NCBI GenBank assembly: GCA_035516175.1
Contig: DATJAO010000060.1
Coordinates: 38,039-102,038 of the forward strand
From: DASPSR01 sp035516175
GTDB lineage: Bacteria > Nitrospirota > UBA9217
Direction: 5' to 3'
DNA: 64,000 nt
Of this stretch, positions 18,129 through 27,483 are shown in pieces. A program made the translations under genes and the position numbers. Below the pieces are notes generated by a model that was given only the letters and a program-made list of their open reading frames with translations, had not been told where the DNA came from and ran no database searches. Positions within the stretch are counted from its first letter, which is position 1. Every line of letters starts with the position of its first letter.

Positions 18129-19721
18129 CTAATTCTTCTTCGCCGTCCGCAGAAGCTTGTATTCGATGCTGTCCACCAGCGCCTGCCAGCTCGCTTCGAT
18201 CACGTTTTCGGACACACCGACCGTGCCCCATTTATTCGTGCCGTCTCCTGACTCGATCAGCACCCGCACCCGCGCAGCTGTGCCCTCGGCTGCGGTCAGT
18301 ACCCGCACCTTGTAGTCGATCAACCTCACGTTCTCCAGCCCCCTGCCAGGGAAATATTTCGGAAGTACCTTGCGGAGCGCCTTGTCCAAAGCATTGATGG
18401 GACCATTTCCCCAAGCCGCAGTGTGCTCGATGTTCCCTCCGACCTCTACCGTAACCGTAGCCTCGCTCACCGGATGAGGGTCAACCTTCCGCCTTTCGGT
18501 CAAGATACGATAATCAATGCGATCGAACATATTGAAGACCGATTCATAATTGTGCCCAGCGCGCAGCATGAGCAGTTCAAGCGATCCTTCGGCACCCTCG
18601 AACTCATATCCTTCGCTTTCCAGCTGTTTGACTTTCTTGAGGATCGTGATAAGTTCTGGGCTATTCGTGGAGAGCGGGATATTAAGTTCGGCCGCCTTCT
18701 GAAGAATATTACTTTTTCCCGCAAGATCCGAGACGAGGATACGCCGTTTGTTGCCGACCCGTTCTGGGATAATATGCTCGTATGTGAGGGGGTTCTTCAC
18801 CACCGCATCGACGTGAACACCGGCTTTGTGCGCGAATGCACTATCTCCGATATAGGGCTGTCGCTTGCGGTGCGGGAGATTCGCGAGTTCATCCACATAC
18901 CGAGATACTTCTCTAAGTTTCGAGAGGTTCGCGTCGGAGATACAGTCTATTCCCAACTTTAATTTGAGCGCTGGGATGATGGAGCAGAGATTCGCGTTTC
19001 CGCACCGTTCGCCGTATCCGTTGATGGTCCCATGTACCTGCACCGCTCCCAGCCTGATCGCAGCTAGAGAATTTGCAACGGCGAGCTCGGAGTCATTATG
19101 TGCGTGAATCCCGAAGGGAACCTTTATCCGCCGCTTGATGTTTGTGACGATTCGTTCCAAGTCGTTCGGCAGGGTACCGCCGTTCGTATCGCACAGTACC
19201 AGGCAGTCCGCCCCCGCTGCCTCGGCAGCGAGCAACGTCTGAATGGCATATTCGGCATTTGCCTTGTACCCGTCGAAGAAGTGCTCTGCATCATAGAAAA
19301 CTTCGTCCATGTGCTTTTTGAGGAACGCCACGGAATCGCTGATAATCCGAAGATTTTCGTCAAGGGTGGTTTTGAGAGCCTTCAGGACATGGAGGTCCCA
19401 GCTTTTTCCATAAATGGTCGCTGTAAGCACTCCCGATGCAACAAGTGCCTTGAGACTCGGGTCTTCCGAAGCCTTAAGCTTTGTCCGCCGCGTGGCGCCG
19501 AAGGCAACAAGCTTGGCTTTTCTCAGCTTGACGCGACGCATCTCTTTGAAGAACTCGACGTCACGAGGGTTGGAGCCAGGCCAGCCGCCTTCGATGTAGC
19601 GCACCCCGAACTGATCAAGCTTTTTGGCCACGCGCACCATATCCTCGACCGAGAAGTTCACGTCCTCAGCCTGTGCGCCGTCGCGGAGCGTGGTGTCGTA
19701 TAATTGAACAGTGGTCTTCAT
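18129..19721 (-). CDS. cimA: (R)-citramalate synthase
   Basis: A 530-residue HMGL/LeuA-like enzyme. The N-terminal TIM barrel has LYDTTLRDGAQAE and the metal-binding G-I-H-A-H-N-D-S block; the C-terminal part is the LeuA dimer/allosteric domain. Length and the GWPGSNPRD loop fit CimA, which condenses acetyl-CoA with pyruvate to start a threonine-independent isoleucine pathway. It follows lysC in one operon, so aspartate-family and isoleucine syntheses are linked here. A 2-isopropylmalate synthase assignment is less likely given the ~50-residue insert and the YDTTLRDGAQ start. Confidence 0.9.
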   Translation of the reverse strand: MKTTVQLYDTTLRDGAQAEDVNFSVEDMVRVAKKLDQFGVRYIEGGWPGSNPRDVEFFKEMRRVKLRKAKLVAFGATRRTKLKASEDPSLKALVASGVLTATIYGKSWDLHVLKALKTTLDENLRIISDSVAFLKKHMDEVFYDAEHFFDGYKANAEYAIQTLLAAEAAGADCLVLCDTNGGTLPNDLERIVTNIKRRIKVPFGIHAHNDSELAVANSLAAIRLGAVQVHGTINGYGERCGNANLCSIIPALKLKLGIDCISDANLSKLREVSRYVDELANLPHRKRQPYIGDSAFAHKAGVHVDAVVKNPLTYEHIIPERVGNKRRILVSDLAGKSNILQKAAELNIPLSTNSPELITILKKVKQLESEGYEFEGAEGSLELLMLRAGHNYESVFNMFDRIDYRILTERRKVDPHPVSEATVTVEVGGNIEHTAAWGNGPINALDKALRKVLPKYFPGRGLENVRLIDYKVRVLTAAEGTAARVRVLIESGDGTNKWGTVGVSENVIEASWQALVDSIEYKLLRTAKKN

Positions 19722-19786
19722 GTTTGTTTCGCATGGTGCAGAGTACGCAGAGCACGGGGCTCTGCCCTTTGCTCTCTCTGCCCTTC

Positions 19787-21004
19787 CTACGCCGCCTTGT
19801 CCATCTCAAAGGTCTCGTGGAGCACTCTGACAGCGAGCTCCGTGTACTTGGCATCAATCACGCAGGAGATCTTGATCTCTGACGTGCTGATCATCATGAT
19901 ATTGATCCCTTCCTTGGCCAGAGAAGAGAACATCTTAGCAGCAACGCCAGAATGCGAGCGCATACCCACCCCGATGATCGATACTTTGGCGATATCTTCC
20001 TTGAGGTTTACGCCCTGGGCGTCGATCTCGGCCACGACCTTCTTCATGACCTCCATGATCTTCTTTGAGTCGGTCTTGGGCACGGTAAAGGACATATCCG
20101 TAAGTCCGCCTTCGCCGATGTTCTGGATGATCATGTCAACGATAATATTGTTGTCGGCGATCTCATTGAATATCCTTCCCGCCACACCCGGTTTGTCCGG
20201 CACGCCCGTAACCGTCACCTTTACCTGGTTCTTATCGTATGCCACGCCGGACACTACCACTTTCTCCATGTCAGAATCCTCCTTGGTCACGAGGGTCCCG
20301 GGGTTATCATTGAAACTCGAGAGCACTCTCACCGGAACATTGTATTTTTTAGCGAACTCGACGGAGCGGGTCTGAAGCACCTTGGCACCAAGGCTCGCCA
20401 TCTCGAGCATTTCCTCGTAGGATATCTTGTCAAGTTTTCTAGCCTGCGGCACCATGTTCGGGTCCGTGGTATACACACCGTCCACATCTGTATAGATATC
20501 GCAAAAATCAGCCTTAAGCGCCGCCGCGACCGCCACGGCCGTGAGGTCAGAACCGCCGCGGCCGAGCGTCGTCACATCGGACTGCTCGTTGATGCCCTGA
20601 AAGCCCGCAACCACTGCGATCTTACCCTCCTTGATCGCCTGCTTGAGCCGTTCGCCCGTGATCTTCTCTATCCGCGCCTTCGTGTGGACGCTGTCCGAAA
20701 TGATCCCCGCCTGCCGTCCGGTGAACGACTGCGCCTTGTGCCCGAGCGAATGGATCGCCATGGCCAGGAGCGCAATGGTCACTCGTTCTCCTGTTGACAC
20801 GAGCATGTCCATCTCTCGAGGATCCGGGTTCTCGGTCACCTGCGAAGCAAGGTTGATGAGTTTGTCCGTCTCGCCGCTCATGGCCGAGACAACCACTACC
20901 ACATCGTTGCCTTCCTCTTTCGTGCGGCAGACGCGCCGTGCCACATGCTTGATACGTTCAGGGTTCCCGACGGAGGTCCCGCCGTATTTCTGTACTATGA
21001 GCAC
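19787..21004 (-). CDS. lysC: Aspartate kinase
   Basis: The 405-residue protein starts MLIVQKYGGTSVGNPERI, the aspartokinase signature, and ends with two ACT domains (ITVTGVPDKPGVAGRIF-like and VSIIGVGMRSHSGVAAKMF) for feedback by lysine and/or threonine. It phosphorylates aspartate as the first step to lysine, threonine and methionine. The start is GTG 21004 with a strong GGAGGGA site. It is monofunctional, with homoserine dehydrogenase encoded separately at 26167-27483 in the same cluster. Confidence 0.95.
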   Translation of the reverse strand: MLIVQKYGGTSVGNPERIKHVARRVCRTKEEGNDVVVVVSAMSGETDKLINLASQVTENPDPREMDMLVSTGERVTIALLAMAIHSLGHKAQSFTGRQAGIISDSVHTKARIEKITGERLKQAIKEGKIAVVAGFQGINEQSDVTTLGRGGSDLTAVAVAAALKADFCDIYTDVDGVYTTDPNMVPQARKLDKISYEEMLEMASLGAKVLQTRSVEFAKKYNVPVRVLSSFNDNPGTLVTKEDSDMEKVVVSGVAYDKNQVKVTVTGVPDKPGVAGRIFNEIADNNIIVDMIIQNIGEGGLTDMSFTVPKTDSKKIMEVMKKVVAEIDAQGVNLKEDIAKVSIIGVGMRSHSGVAAKMFSSLAKEGINIMMISTSEIKISCVIDAKYTELAVRVLHETFEMDKAA

Positions 21005-21150
21005 CCTCTTCCCTCCATGACATTTACTCTAAATAGAAGAGCTGATTCAGACGAGCTACACAACTATTCCGAATGACATGAATGAGCCTTGCTTTCCTTC
21101 TTATTCGTGTCATTCGTCCCTTCATGTCATTGGTGTTCATGCATTTCACG

Positions 21151-22380
21151 CTACTTCTTCAAGAAATAATCCATCAGCGTATGCCCATCCTCGAACATCA
21201 AGGCACCTTCCCGCTCCGCGATGCGCTCGTCGTAGGGCACAGGACCGCCTTTGCGCTCCGACCTGTTGTCGTAAATGACGAAGGGTACGGGCTCGTTCGT
21301 GTGCGTCCTGATCTCAAGCGGCGTCGGATGGTCCGGGAGCGCCAGGATACGATACTCATCGAACTGCTTCATCCCGTGAATGATGTTGCCTACGATATAC
21401 TCATCAAAGTCTTCGATGGCCCTGAGCTTGTTTTTAAGATCGCCGGTGTGGCCCGCTTCATCCGGCGCCTCCACATGAACATAAACAATGTCCTTTGTCT
21501 TGAGCGCCCAGAGCGCATGCTCGGCCTTGCCAACGTAGTTCGTATCGATCCAGCCGGTCGCGCCCGGTACGTTGATCACCTCGAACCCAGCATATATGCC
21601 GATGCCTTTGGTAAGGTCCACGGCAGAGATCATGGCCCCTTCGAGGCCGTATTTTTCTTTGAAGGTAGGCATGCTCGGCCTCTTGCCCTGTCCCCAGAGC
21701 CAGATGCTGTTCGCCGGACGCTTGCCGTTTTCGACCCTGGCGTTATTGGCTGGATGGTGCAGGAGCAGGTCCGTTGACGCTTCCATCAGGGCATTAAGGA
21801 CTTCGTCTCCTTCTCCTCGCGGAAGGTAGTCCTGAATATCCTTGTCCTGGATATCGTGTGGCGGCGTGCAATCGACCTTGTCCTTGCCCCCTTTCCAGAC
21901 CATGAGGTGGCGGTAGCTCACGCCGGTATAGAAACGGATACGGTCGCTACCAAGCTTACTATCAATCTCTTCGATGAGCAGGCGGGCATCCTGAGTGGGG
22001 ATATGGCCTGCGCTGAAATCTTCCATGATCGCACGCCGCGCCGTGCCCGAGGCTGAGGATTTTCCACCGACGATGCGAAGCGTCACCAGATTACAGCGAA
22101 AGGCAACGTCATCAGGCCCCAGGTTGACGCCGATGCTCGCGGCTTCGAGGGGTGAGCGACCAGTATAGTATTTCCTCGGGTCATACCCCATGACCGTAAG
22201 GTTGGCAACGTCACTGCCCGGTGGAAACCCTTCCGGAATTGTGTGCACCATCCCTACCTTCCCGAGGGTCGCGAGCCGGTCGAGGTTCGGCGTTTTCGCC
22301 GCCTGCAGGCAGGTCTTGCCCCCGAGCTCTGCATGCGGCCTGTCAGCCATTCCATCACCGAGTAATATTATATATTTCAT
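21151..22380 (-). CDS. ApgM-type phosphomutase-like protein, putative homoserine kinase
   Basis: The 409-residue protein belongs to the archaeal cofactor-independent phosphoglycerate mutase family (alkaline phosphatase superfamily): MKYIILLGDGMADRP carries the metal-binding Asp, PPGSDVANLTVMGYDP carries the nucleophilic Ser, and VHVEAPDEAGHTGDL the second metal site. A bacterial branch of this family was proposed as an alternative homoserine kinase because it co-occurs with threonine genes. Here it is flanked by lysC and by thrC and hom, and no thrB-like GHMP kinase is in the window, which supports that reading over a glycolytic role. The activity remains inferred. Confidence 0.82.
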   Translation of the reverse strand: MKYIILLGDGMADRPHAELGGKTCLQAAKTPNLDRLATLGKVGMVHTIPEGFPPGSDVANLTVMGYDPRKYYTGRSPLEAASIGVNLGPDDVAFRCNLVTLRIVGGKSSASGTARRAIMEDFSAGHIPTQDARLLIEEIDSKLGSDRIRFYTGVSYRHLMVWKGGKDKVDCTPPHDIQDKDIQDYLPRGEGDEVLNALMEASTDLLLHHPANNARVENGKRPANSIWLWGQGKRPSMPTFKEKYGLEGAMISAVDLTKGIGIYAGFEVINVPGATGWIDTNYVGKAEHALWALKTKDIVYVHVEAPDEAGHTGDLKNKLRAIEDFDEYIVGNIIHGMKQFDEYRILALPDHPTPLEIRTHTNEPVPFVIYDNRSERKGGPVPYDERIAEREGALMFEDGHTLMDYFLKK

Positions 22381-22521
22381 AATATAAATAAAGAGTCAGA
22401 GGATATGACGTTTGGTTACATCGACTCATAACCATTACCCCTGAACCCTATCAGGATCTGAACACTTTTACGACCGCATCCATCATGGTCGTTATAATCT
22501 TGACAATCCCAGTCTTTGCAT

Positions 22522-22764
22522 TTATGAACTGACAACATCACCTTCAACGGCTTCTACCTTTACGCCGCGCTCTTTGAGATACTTGATGCCTTCCTCGAGT
22601 TTTTTTTCCGCGCCTTCAAGTTCAAGAACTACCTCACCCACGCTTTCAGTAACTTTGGCGCGGCGGATATTCGGCATTACATCGAACTTCCTCGCCATGG
22701 TGAAGATCACCGGTTCCTTGATCAGTTCCTGCGGGAAAGTAAGCTTAACCCTCTTCGTTGCCAT
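22522..22764 (-). CDS. NIL-domain protein
   Basis: This 80-residue protein is a single NIL domain (ferredoxin-like fold): KRVKLTFPQELIKEPVIFTM, then KFDVMPNIRRAKVTESVGEV. NIL domains occur at the end of the methionine transporter ATPase MetN and in proteins of sulfur and homocysteine metabolism. A perfect AGGAGG lies four to five bases before the ATG at 22764. It sits between the MoaD-like carrier and the apgM-like gene, so a role in sulfur amino acid synthesis or sensing is likely but inferred. Confidence 0.85.
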   Translation of the reverse strand: MATKRVKLTFPQELIKEPVIFTMARKFDVMPNIRRAKVTESVGEVVLELEGAEKKLEEGIKYLKERGVKVEAVEGDVVSS

Positions 22765-22873
22765 GTTGCCTCCTTCTATTATTACTGCAGAGGTTGCAGG
22801 TGGCACAGTAATCATAACCTTGAATTTTGAAAGATCCGCACTGCATTATCAACTTTCTCTCTGGTAAAAGTCT

Positions 22874-23152
22874 TTACTGTGTCCCACCAGCAATTGCAGG
22901 TACGATCGAGACATTATCGCCATCCTTCAGAGTGGTCTCTTCCTTGTTCACAAAGCGGATGTCCTCTTCGTTCACATAAATATTGATGAACCGTCGGATC
23001 TTACCGCCATCCGATAGCCGCTCCTTCATGCCCGGATAGTCCTTCTCCAGGGCGTCGACAAGCTCCACGATGTTCCTCGCGCTGCACTCCACATCTGCTC
23101 TGCCGTTCGTGAGCTTCTGCAAGGGAGTTGGTATTCTCACTTTAATCGCCAT
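22874..23152 (-). CDS. MoaD/ThiS-like sulfur carrier with a Thr-Gln extension after GG
   Basis: A 92-residue ubiquitin-like protein: AIKVRIPTPLQKLTNGRADV at the start, VELVDALEKDYPGMKERL and NEEDIRF in the middle, and NVSIVPAIAGGTQ at the end. MoaD and ThiS normally end in Gly-Gly, which is adenylated and converted to a thiocarboxylate. Here Gly89-Gly90 are followed by Thr91-Gln92, so trimming is needed. The same operon encodes a JAMM protease and a MoeB/ThiF-type activating enzyme, exactly the parts of CysO/QbsE/HcyS systems. AGGAGG precedes ATG 23152. Confidence 0.88.
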   Translation of the reverse strand: MAIKVRIPTPLQKLTNGRADVECSARNIVELVDALEKDYPGMKERLSDGGKIRRFINIYVNEEDIRFVNKEETTLKDGDNVSIVPAIAGGTQ

Positions 23153-23262
23153 GTCTTTCCTCCTGAAAATGCGATTCACCTGAAATTGCTCCGATAGACA
23201 CCCTAAGACAAAGAAGAACAGATTTTGCATTTCTTCGTGTCCGCTGTGGCTCTGTATCTAAA

Positions 23263-24495
23263 TCAACTGATTTGCTTCAGCAGTTTCTCGAAAGAGTCGA
23301 TGTTCGGCTTGATCGGAGTCGGTCGTTTGAGATGGTCAGTGACTGCCTCGGTAGTCTTAAGTCCGTTGCCGGTGATGCAGATCACAAGTGTCTCGTCCTT
23401 CGGTATCCTGCCTGCATCGATGAGTTTTTTGGCCGCCGATACGGTCACACCGCCTGCCGTCTCGGCAAACACGCCTTCTGTTTCGGCAAGAAGCTTGATC
23501 GCATCCACGATCTCCTGGTCCGACGAATCCGCGCCGAACCCGCCCGTATCCCTCGTGACCTTCACCGCATAGTAGCCGTCAGCGGGGTTCCCGATTGCAA
23601 GGGACTTGGCTATAGTCTTGGGTTTTACCGGCTTAACGATGTCACTCCCCTCCTTGATCGTCGCAGCGATCGGATTGCAGCCTGCGGCCTGCGCCGCGAA
23701 CATCCTGGTTTTCACCGGCGGAACAAGGCCGATCTGCTCAAGCTCCTTAAAAGCCTTCCAAATCTTTGTCATGAGCGAGCCGCTGGCGTTGGGCACCACA
23801 ATGTTGCGCGGTGTATTCCACCCAAGCTGCTCGACGATCTCGAAGCCCATAGACTTCGAGCCCTCACCATAGAACGGCCGGATATTGATGTTCACAAAGG
23901 CCCATGGATACTTGTTCGCGACCTCGGAGCAAAGGCGGTTCACCTCGTCGTAGTTGCCGTCAACCATCACCAGGTTGGGTTGGTAAATGAGCGAATTAAT
24001 GGTCTTAGAAAGCTCAAGGTCGGACGGAGTAAATATAAATCGCCTCATGCCCGCCCGCGCGGCCTGCGCAGCCACGGAGTTGGCAAGGTTGCCTGTCGAT
24101 GCGCATGCCACAGTATCGAATCCGAACTCCTTTGCCTTCGTGATAGCCACGGCCACCACCCGGTCTTTGAACGAAAGGGTCGGATGGTTCACGGAGTCAT
24201 CCTTGAGGTATATCTCCTTCACACCCCATGCCTTGGCCAGGTTCTGGGCTTTCATGAGCGGAGTAAAACCGGTGTCGAAGCCCGTGGCCGGGTCGCCTTC
24301 GATCGGCAGGAGCTCGCGGTAACGCCACATATGGTGCGGCCTGGACTCGATCTTCTGCTTCGTCATGTCCTTCTTGATCCTCTCGTAATCGTACGTGACT
24401 TCGAGCGGCCCGAAACAGAACTCGCATACATAAACGGGGTCAACCTTGTACTCCCTACCGCACTCTACGCACCGTAACCCCTTTACATACGTCAT
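23263..24495 (-). CDS. thrC: Threonine synthase
   Basis: A fold-type II PLP enzyme of 410 residues. The N-terminus has a zinc-ribbon-like pair of knuckles (C9, C12, C24, C27) found in many short threonine synthases. The PLP lysine is K110 in HPTLSFKDR, and the phosphate cup follows as ACASTGNLANSVAA. It converts O-phosphohomoserine to threonine. Because the operon mixes in a sulfur carrier, JAMM protease and MoeB, an alternative sulfhydrylase-like use of a phosphohomoserine acceptor cannot be excluded from sequence; threonine synthase is clearly preferred. Confidence 0.9.
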   Translation of the reverse strand: MTYVKGLRCVECGREYKVDPVYVCEFCFGPLEVTYDYERIKKDMTKQKIESRPHHMWRYRELLPIEGDPATGFDTGFTPLMKAQNLAKAWGVKEIYLKDDSVNHPTLSFKDRVVAVAITKAKEFGFDTVACASTGNLANSVAAQAARAGMRRFIFTPSDLELSKTINSLIYQPNLVMVDGNYDEVNRLCSEVANKYPWAFVNINIRPFYGEGSKSMGFEIVEQLGWNTPRNIVVPNASGSLMTKIWKAFKELEQIGLVPPVKTRMFAAQAAGCNPIAATIKEGSDIVKPVKPKTIAKSLAIGNPADGYYAVKVTRDTGGFGADSSDQEIVDAIKLLAETEGVFAETAGGVTVSAAKKLIDAGRIPKDETLVICITGNGLKTTEAVTDHLKRPTPIKPNIDSFEKLLKQIS

Positions 24496-24501
24496 CAGCT
24501 A

Positions 24502-24909
24502 TTATTCCTCCGGAATAATGTTCAAGGGGACTTCCGTAATTTCCCCTTTAATGATGTTATACCCTTTTGCGACCGGGTTCTGTCTATCCATGAGCGAAAC
24601 AATCACATATACTGCTTCCGGGTAGTACGCCAAATCTACATCGGTTGAGGACGGGAATGCCGGGCCGCCGGGATGCGAATGATAAATGCTAACCAAATCT
24701 AATCCAGCTTCCCGCATCTCTCGAATTACCCGGAAGTGCTCTTTCGAGTCAATTTGATAAAATGTAGGACTCGGCATCTCACTGACGAGCGTATAAACTT
24801 TTTGGACCCTGTTATCCCTGCCGACAAGGATCCCGCATGCTTCATTGGGATACACGCGATCGCAATGCTCGTAGATACTCTGGAGATCGGTCTTTTTGAT
24901 CGTCAGCAA
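24502..24909 (-). CDS. JAMM (Mpr1/Pad1) zinc metalloprotease, Mec+-like
   Basis: The 135-residue protein has the complete JAMM site: Glu23 in YPNEACGILVG, then H77-S-H79-P with Asp90 ten residues later (S-S-T-D). Bacterial stand-alone members such as Mec+ and QbsD remove residues from the C-terminus of ubiquitin-like sulfur carriers. The MoaD-like protein encoded 1.3 kb downstream in the same operon has two residues past its GG, making it the obvious substrate. The gene lies six bases from thrC and 40 bases after moeB. Confidence 0.9.
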   Translation of the reverse strand: MLTIKKTDLQSIYEHCDRVYPNEACGILVGRDNRVQKVYTLVSEMPSPTFYQIDSKEHFRVIREMREAGLDLVSIYHSHPGGPAFPSSTDVDLAYYPEAVYVIVSLMDRQNPVAKGYNIIKGEITEVPLNIIPEE

Positions 24910-24949
24910 CTGGAAAGATGCCCTCGTCTCTTATCCCTCAACAGTGCCT

Positions 24950-25753
24950 TTAATGGCTCATGGAACAGAACTGCTCGTAATCGATCAGCTCTTTTATCGT
25001 GGGATGATCACCGCAGACTGGACACTCACGGTTCCGGGGTACCTTCACCGTTCGGAAGTTCATGTCGAGCGCATTCCATAAGAGAAGCCTCCCTTTAAGT
25101 GGATGCCCGATGCCCAGAATCGCCTTGATCACCTCGGTAGCCTGGATGGTACCGATCACGCCGGTTACCACCCCCAGGATGCCAGCTTCCTGGCATGACG
25201 GCACCATGCCCGGCGGCGGCGGAACCTCGAAGAGGCAGCGATAGCACGGCCCTTCACCCGGGAAAATGGTCATTACCTGGCCTTCGAACCGGAACACCGC
25301 CGCGCTCACAAGCGTTTTCTTGAGCATGACGCAAGCATCATTCACAAGATATCGTGTGGGAAAGTTGTCGCTCCCGTCCACAACAATATCATAATCGCGA
25401 ATGATCTGCATGATGTTCTTGGAGGTGAGCCGTTCCTTGTGCGGGACCACCTTAACATCATGGTTCAAGGTCTCGTACGTCTGCTTTGCCGAATCAGCCT
25501 TGTCCACCCCGATGCGGCTGGTGTTGTGCGCGATCTGGCGCTGGAGATTGGACAGCTCAACGCGGTCATTATCGATCACGCCGATCGTGCCCACGCCTGC
25601 TGCAGCAAGATAGTATCCCACCGGCGAACCGAGACCGCCCGCACCAACGAGCACAACCTTGGCGTTCAGTATCTTTTCCTGACCGTCTCCCCCGACCTCG
25701 GGGAGCAGGATGTGCCTGCTGTAACGGAGTATCTGGTCTTCTGTAAATTCCAT
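24950..25753 (-). CDS. moeB: MoeB/ThiF-type sulfur carrier adenylyltransferase
   Basis: E1-like activating enzyme of 267 residues without a rhodanese domain. The nucleotide-binding site is LVGAGGLGSPVGYYLA, the ATP-contacting D-N-D-R-V-E-L-S-N-L-x-R-Q follows, and a structural zinc is held by C170/C173 and C244/C247. C187 in PSCQEAGILG is at the position of the possible acyl-transfer Cys. It adenylates the C-terminal Gly of carriers such as MoaD, ThiS or CysO. Here the neighbouring carrier with GG-TQ end is the likely partner; it may also serve ThiS, since no separate thiF is in the window. Confidence 0.9.
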   Translation of the reverse strand: MEFTEDQILRYSRHILLPEVGGDGQEKILNAKVVLVGAGGLGSPVGYYLAAAGVGTIGVIDNDRVELSNLQRQIAHNTSRIGVDKADSAKQTYETLNHDVKVVPHKERLTSKNIMQIIRDYDIVVDGSDNFPTRYLVNDACVMLKKTLVSAAVFRFEGQVMTIFPGEGPCYRCLFEVPPPPGMVPSCQEAGILGVVTGVIGTIQATEVIKAILGIGHPLKGRLLLWNALDMNFRTVKVPRNRECPVCGDHPTIKELIDYEQFCSMSH

Positions 25754-25822
25754 TGTTAAACCGCCATACGTTGATCGACGTTAATCGTGAGAAAAAAATC
25801 TTTTTGATCAGATTCCCACGTC

Positions 25823-26089
25823 TTACGTTTCACGTTTTTTCTTTTCCCTGTCTTTCCTGACAAAGATATGCCACTCTTTTTCGGTCGTTTGCTCAATCTT
25901 CAAAACCCTCTGTCCCTCGTTCTCCATGCTCTTCGGAACATTTTCCGACGCAGGTCTGTGATCTGTGATGATCTCAAGCACCTCGCCGAGGTTCATTTTC
26001 TCAATTGCCAGCTTCGAGCGGACGAAGGTATAGGGGCAGACTTGACCTTTTATATCCAGTGTCTTATCAACCTTGAATTCGTCGGCCAT
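25823..26089 (-). CDS. TusA/SirA-family sulfur transfer protein
   Basis: An 88-residue TusA-like protein: DKTLDIKGQVCPYTFVRSKLAIEKMNLGEVLEIITDH. The active Cys lies in C-P-Y-T, where classical TusA has C-P-x-P. The family carries persulfide sulfur between enzymes. The acidic/basic C-terminal tail (about 70-88) is an extension. ATG 26089 follows a GGAGGT site. Position between hom and moeB suggests that it supplies sulfur to the thiocarboxylate system of this operon, which is inference from context. Confidence 0.85.
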   Translation of the reverse strand: MADEFKVDKTLDIKGQVCPYTFVRSKLAIEKMNLGEVLEIITDHRPASENVPKSMENEGQRVLKIEQTTEKEWHIFVRKDREKKKRET

Positions 26090-26166
26090 CATTACCTCCA
26101 TTGCGTATTTCGGATTGCTGATTTTCGTTTGCCATTCCGCATCCCGTAATCGACAAACCGGGATTC

Positions 26167-27483
26167 TTACCCCTGTCTCCCCTCCTCCACTCTGATCACC
26201 ATCGTCGGTCCGGCAACGCAATCCATCTTATTTATTTCGTCGAGGGCACTGCGAACGTCCCGCTCAACCGCTTCGTGCGTCATCATCACGACCGGCACGG
26301 CCTCGGCAGCCTTCCGCCCCTTTTGAATCACGGAAGAGATACTGATATTATTCTTGCCGAGAACCCCTGAGATGCGAGACATCACGCCCGGTCTGTCGAT
26401 CGCCGAGAACCGGAGATAATAGCATGACGTGATATCATCCATCTTCCTGATCTTGAGCGTTGAACGCTCCCGGAATGCCGCCACCGGTGACCGGTTGGCG
26501 CAGCCGGACAGGATGTCCCTCCCGATGTCCATGATATCGCTCACCACGGCGCTTCCGGTCGGCATATCTCCCGCTCCCCTCCCGTAAAACATCGTCGATC
26601 CGACGGCGTCACCGACAACCGAGAGGGCATTGTAAACACCATCCACTGTAGCGATGGGGTACTCCTCAGGAAGCATCGTCGGGTGCACCCGCGCCTCGAT
26701 CTCGCCGTCCACCATCTTGGTAATTGCCAGGAGCTTAATTTTATACCCGAGATCCTTGGCGAAATCGATGTCCAGCGGCAAGATCTTGGAGATGCCTTCT
26801 GTGTAGATATCCTCGAACTTCACCGGTGTTCCGTATGTGAGCATCGTAAGGATCGCGAGCTTATGTGCGGAGTCGATCCCCTCGATATCGAACGTAGGGT
26901 CCGCTTCGGCGTAGCCCATTGCCTGCGCCTCTTTCAGAACTTCCTCAAACTTTCTTCCAGCGTTCGTCATGAGCGTCAGGATATAGTTGCAGGTGCCATT
27001 CACGATCCCGTTGATTGACTTGATATTGTTAGCGGCCAAGCCGTTCCTGATAGCCGCAAGGATAGGAATGCCTCCTGCCACCGACGCCTCGAATCGGAGC
27101 GACTTCCCTGATTTTTCCGCGGCGGCATAGATCTCCTCACCGTGCACTGCCAGGAGAGCCTTGTTTGCGGTCACTACGTGTTTCTTGTTCCTGATCGCCT
27201 CCAGGATGAATTCTTTTGCAGGTTTGTACCCGCCTATGAGTTCAACCACGATGTCGATCTCCGGATCGGCCAGGACTTCCTGTGCCTTGGTCGTAAGCTG
27301 GACACCTTTGAGCGAAATGCCTCTATCACGTTTGATATCCAGATCGGATATCTTCTTGAGCATTACCTCCGAGCCAAGCCTTCTCCGAATGATTTCAGCA
27401 TTCTCTATGAGAATACGGGCAGTGCCGGCTCCTACTGTGCCGAAGCCGATGATACCTACAGTGATCGGTTTTCTTGATGTCAT
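26167..27483 (-). CDS. hom: Homoserine dehydrogenase with ACT domain
   Basis: A 438-residue enzyme: Rossmann start VGIIGFGTVGAGTA, catalytic region VTANKALLAVHG and GTCNYILTLM, and the signature AEADPTFDIEGIDSAHKL. The last about 80 residues form an ACT regulatory domain (SAIDRPGVMSRISGVLGKNNIS), typical of threonine feedback. It reduces aspartate semialdehyde to homoserine. It is the second gene of the cluster that starts with alaC and includes thrC and lysC. Confidence 0.95.
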   Translation of the reverse strand: MTSRKPITVGIIGFGTVGAGTARILIENAEIIRRRLGSEVMLKKISDLDIKRDRGISLKGVQLTTKAQEVLADPEIDIVVELIGGYKPAKEFILEAIRNKKHVVTANKALLAVHGEEIYAAAEKSGKSLRFEASVAGGIPILAAIRNGLAANNIKSINGIVNGTCNYILTLMTNAGRKFEEVLKEAQAMGYAEADPTFDIEGIDSAHKLAILTMLTYGTPVKFEDIYTEGISKILPLDIDFAKDLGYKIKLLAITKMVDGEIEARVHPTMLPEEYPIATVDGVYNALSVVGDAVGSTMFYGRGAGDMPTGSAVVSDIMDIGRDILSGCANRSPVAAFRERSTLKIRKMDDITSCYYLRFSAIDRPGVMSRISGVLGKNNISISSVIQKGRKAAEAVPVVMMTHEAVERDVRSALDEINKMDCVAGPTMVIRVEEGRQG

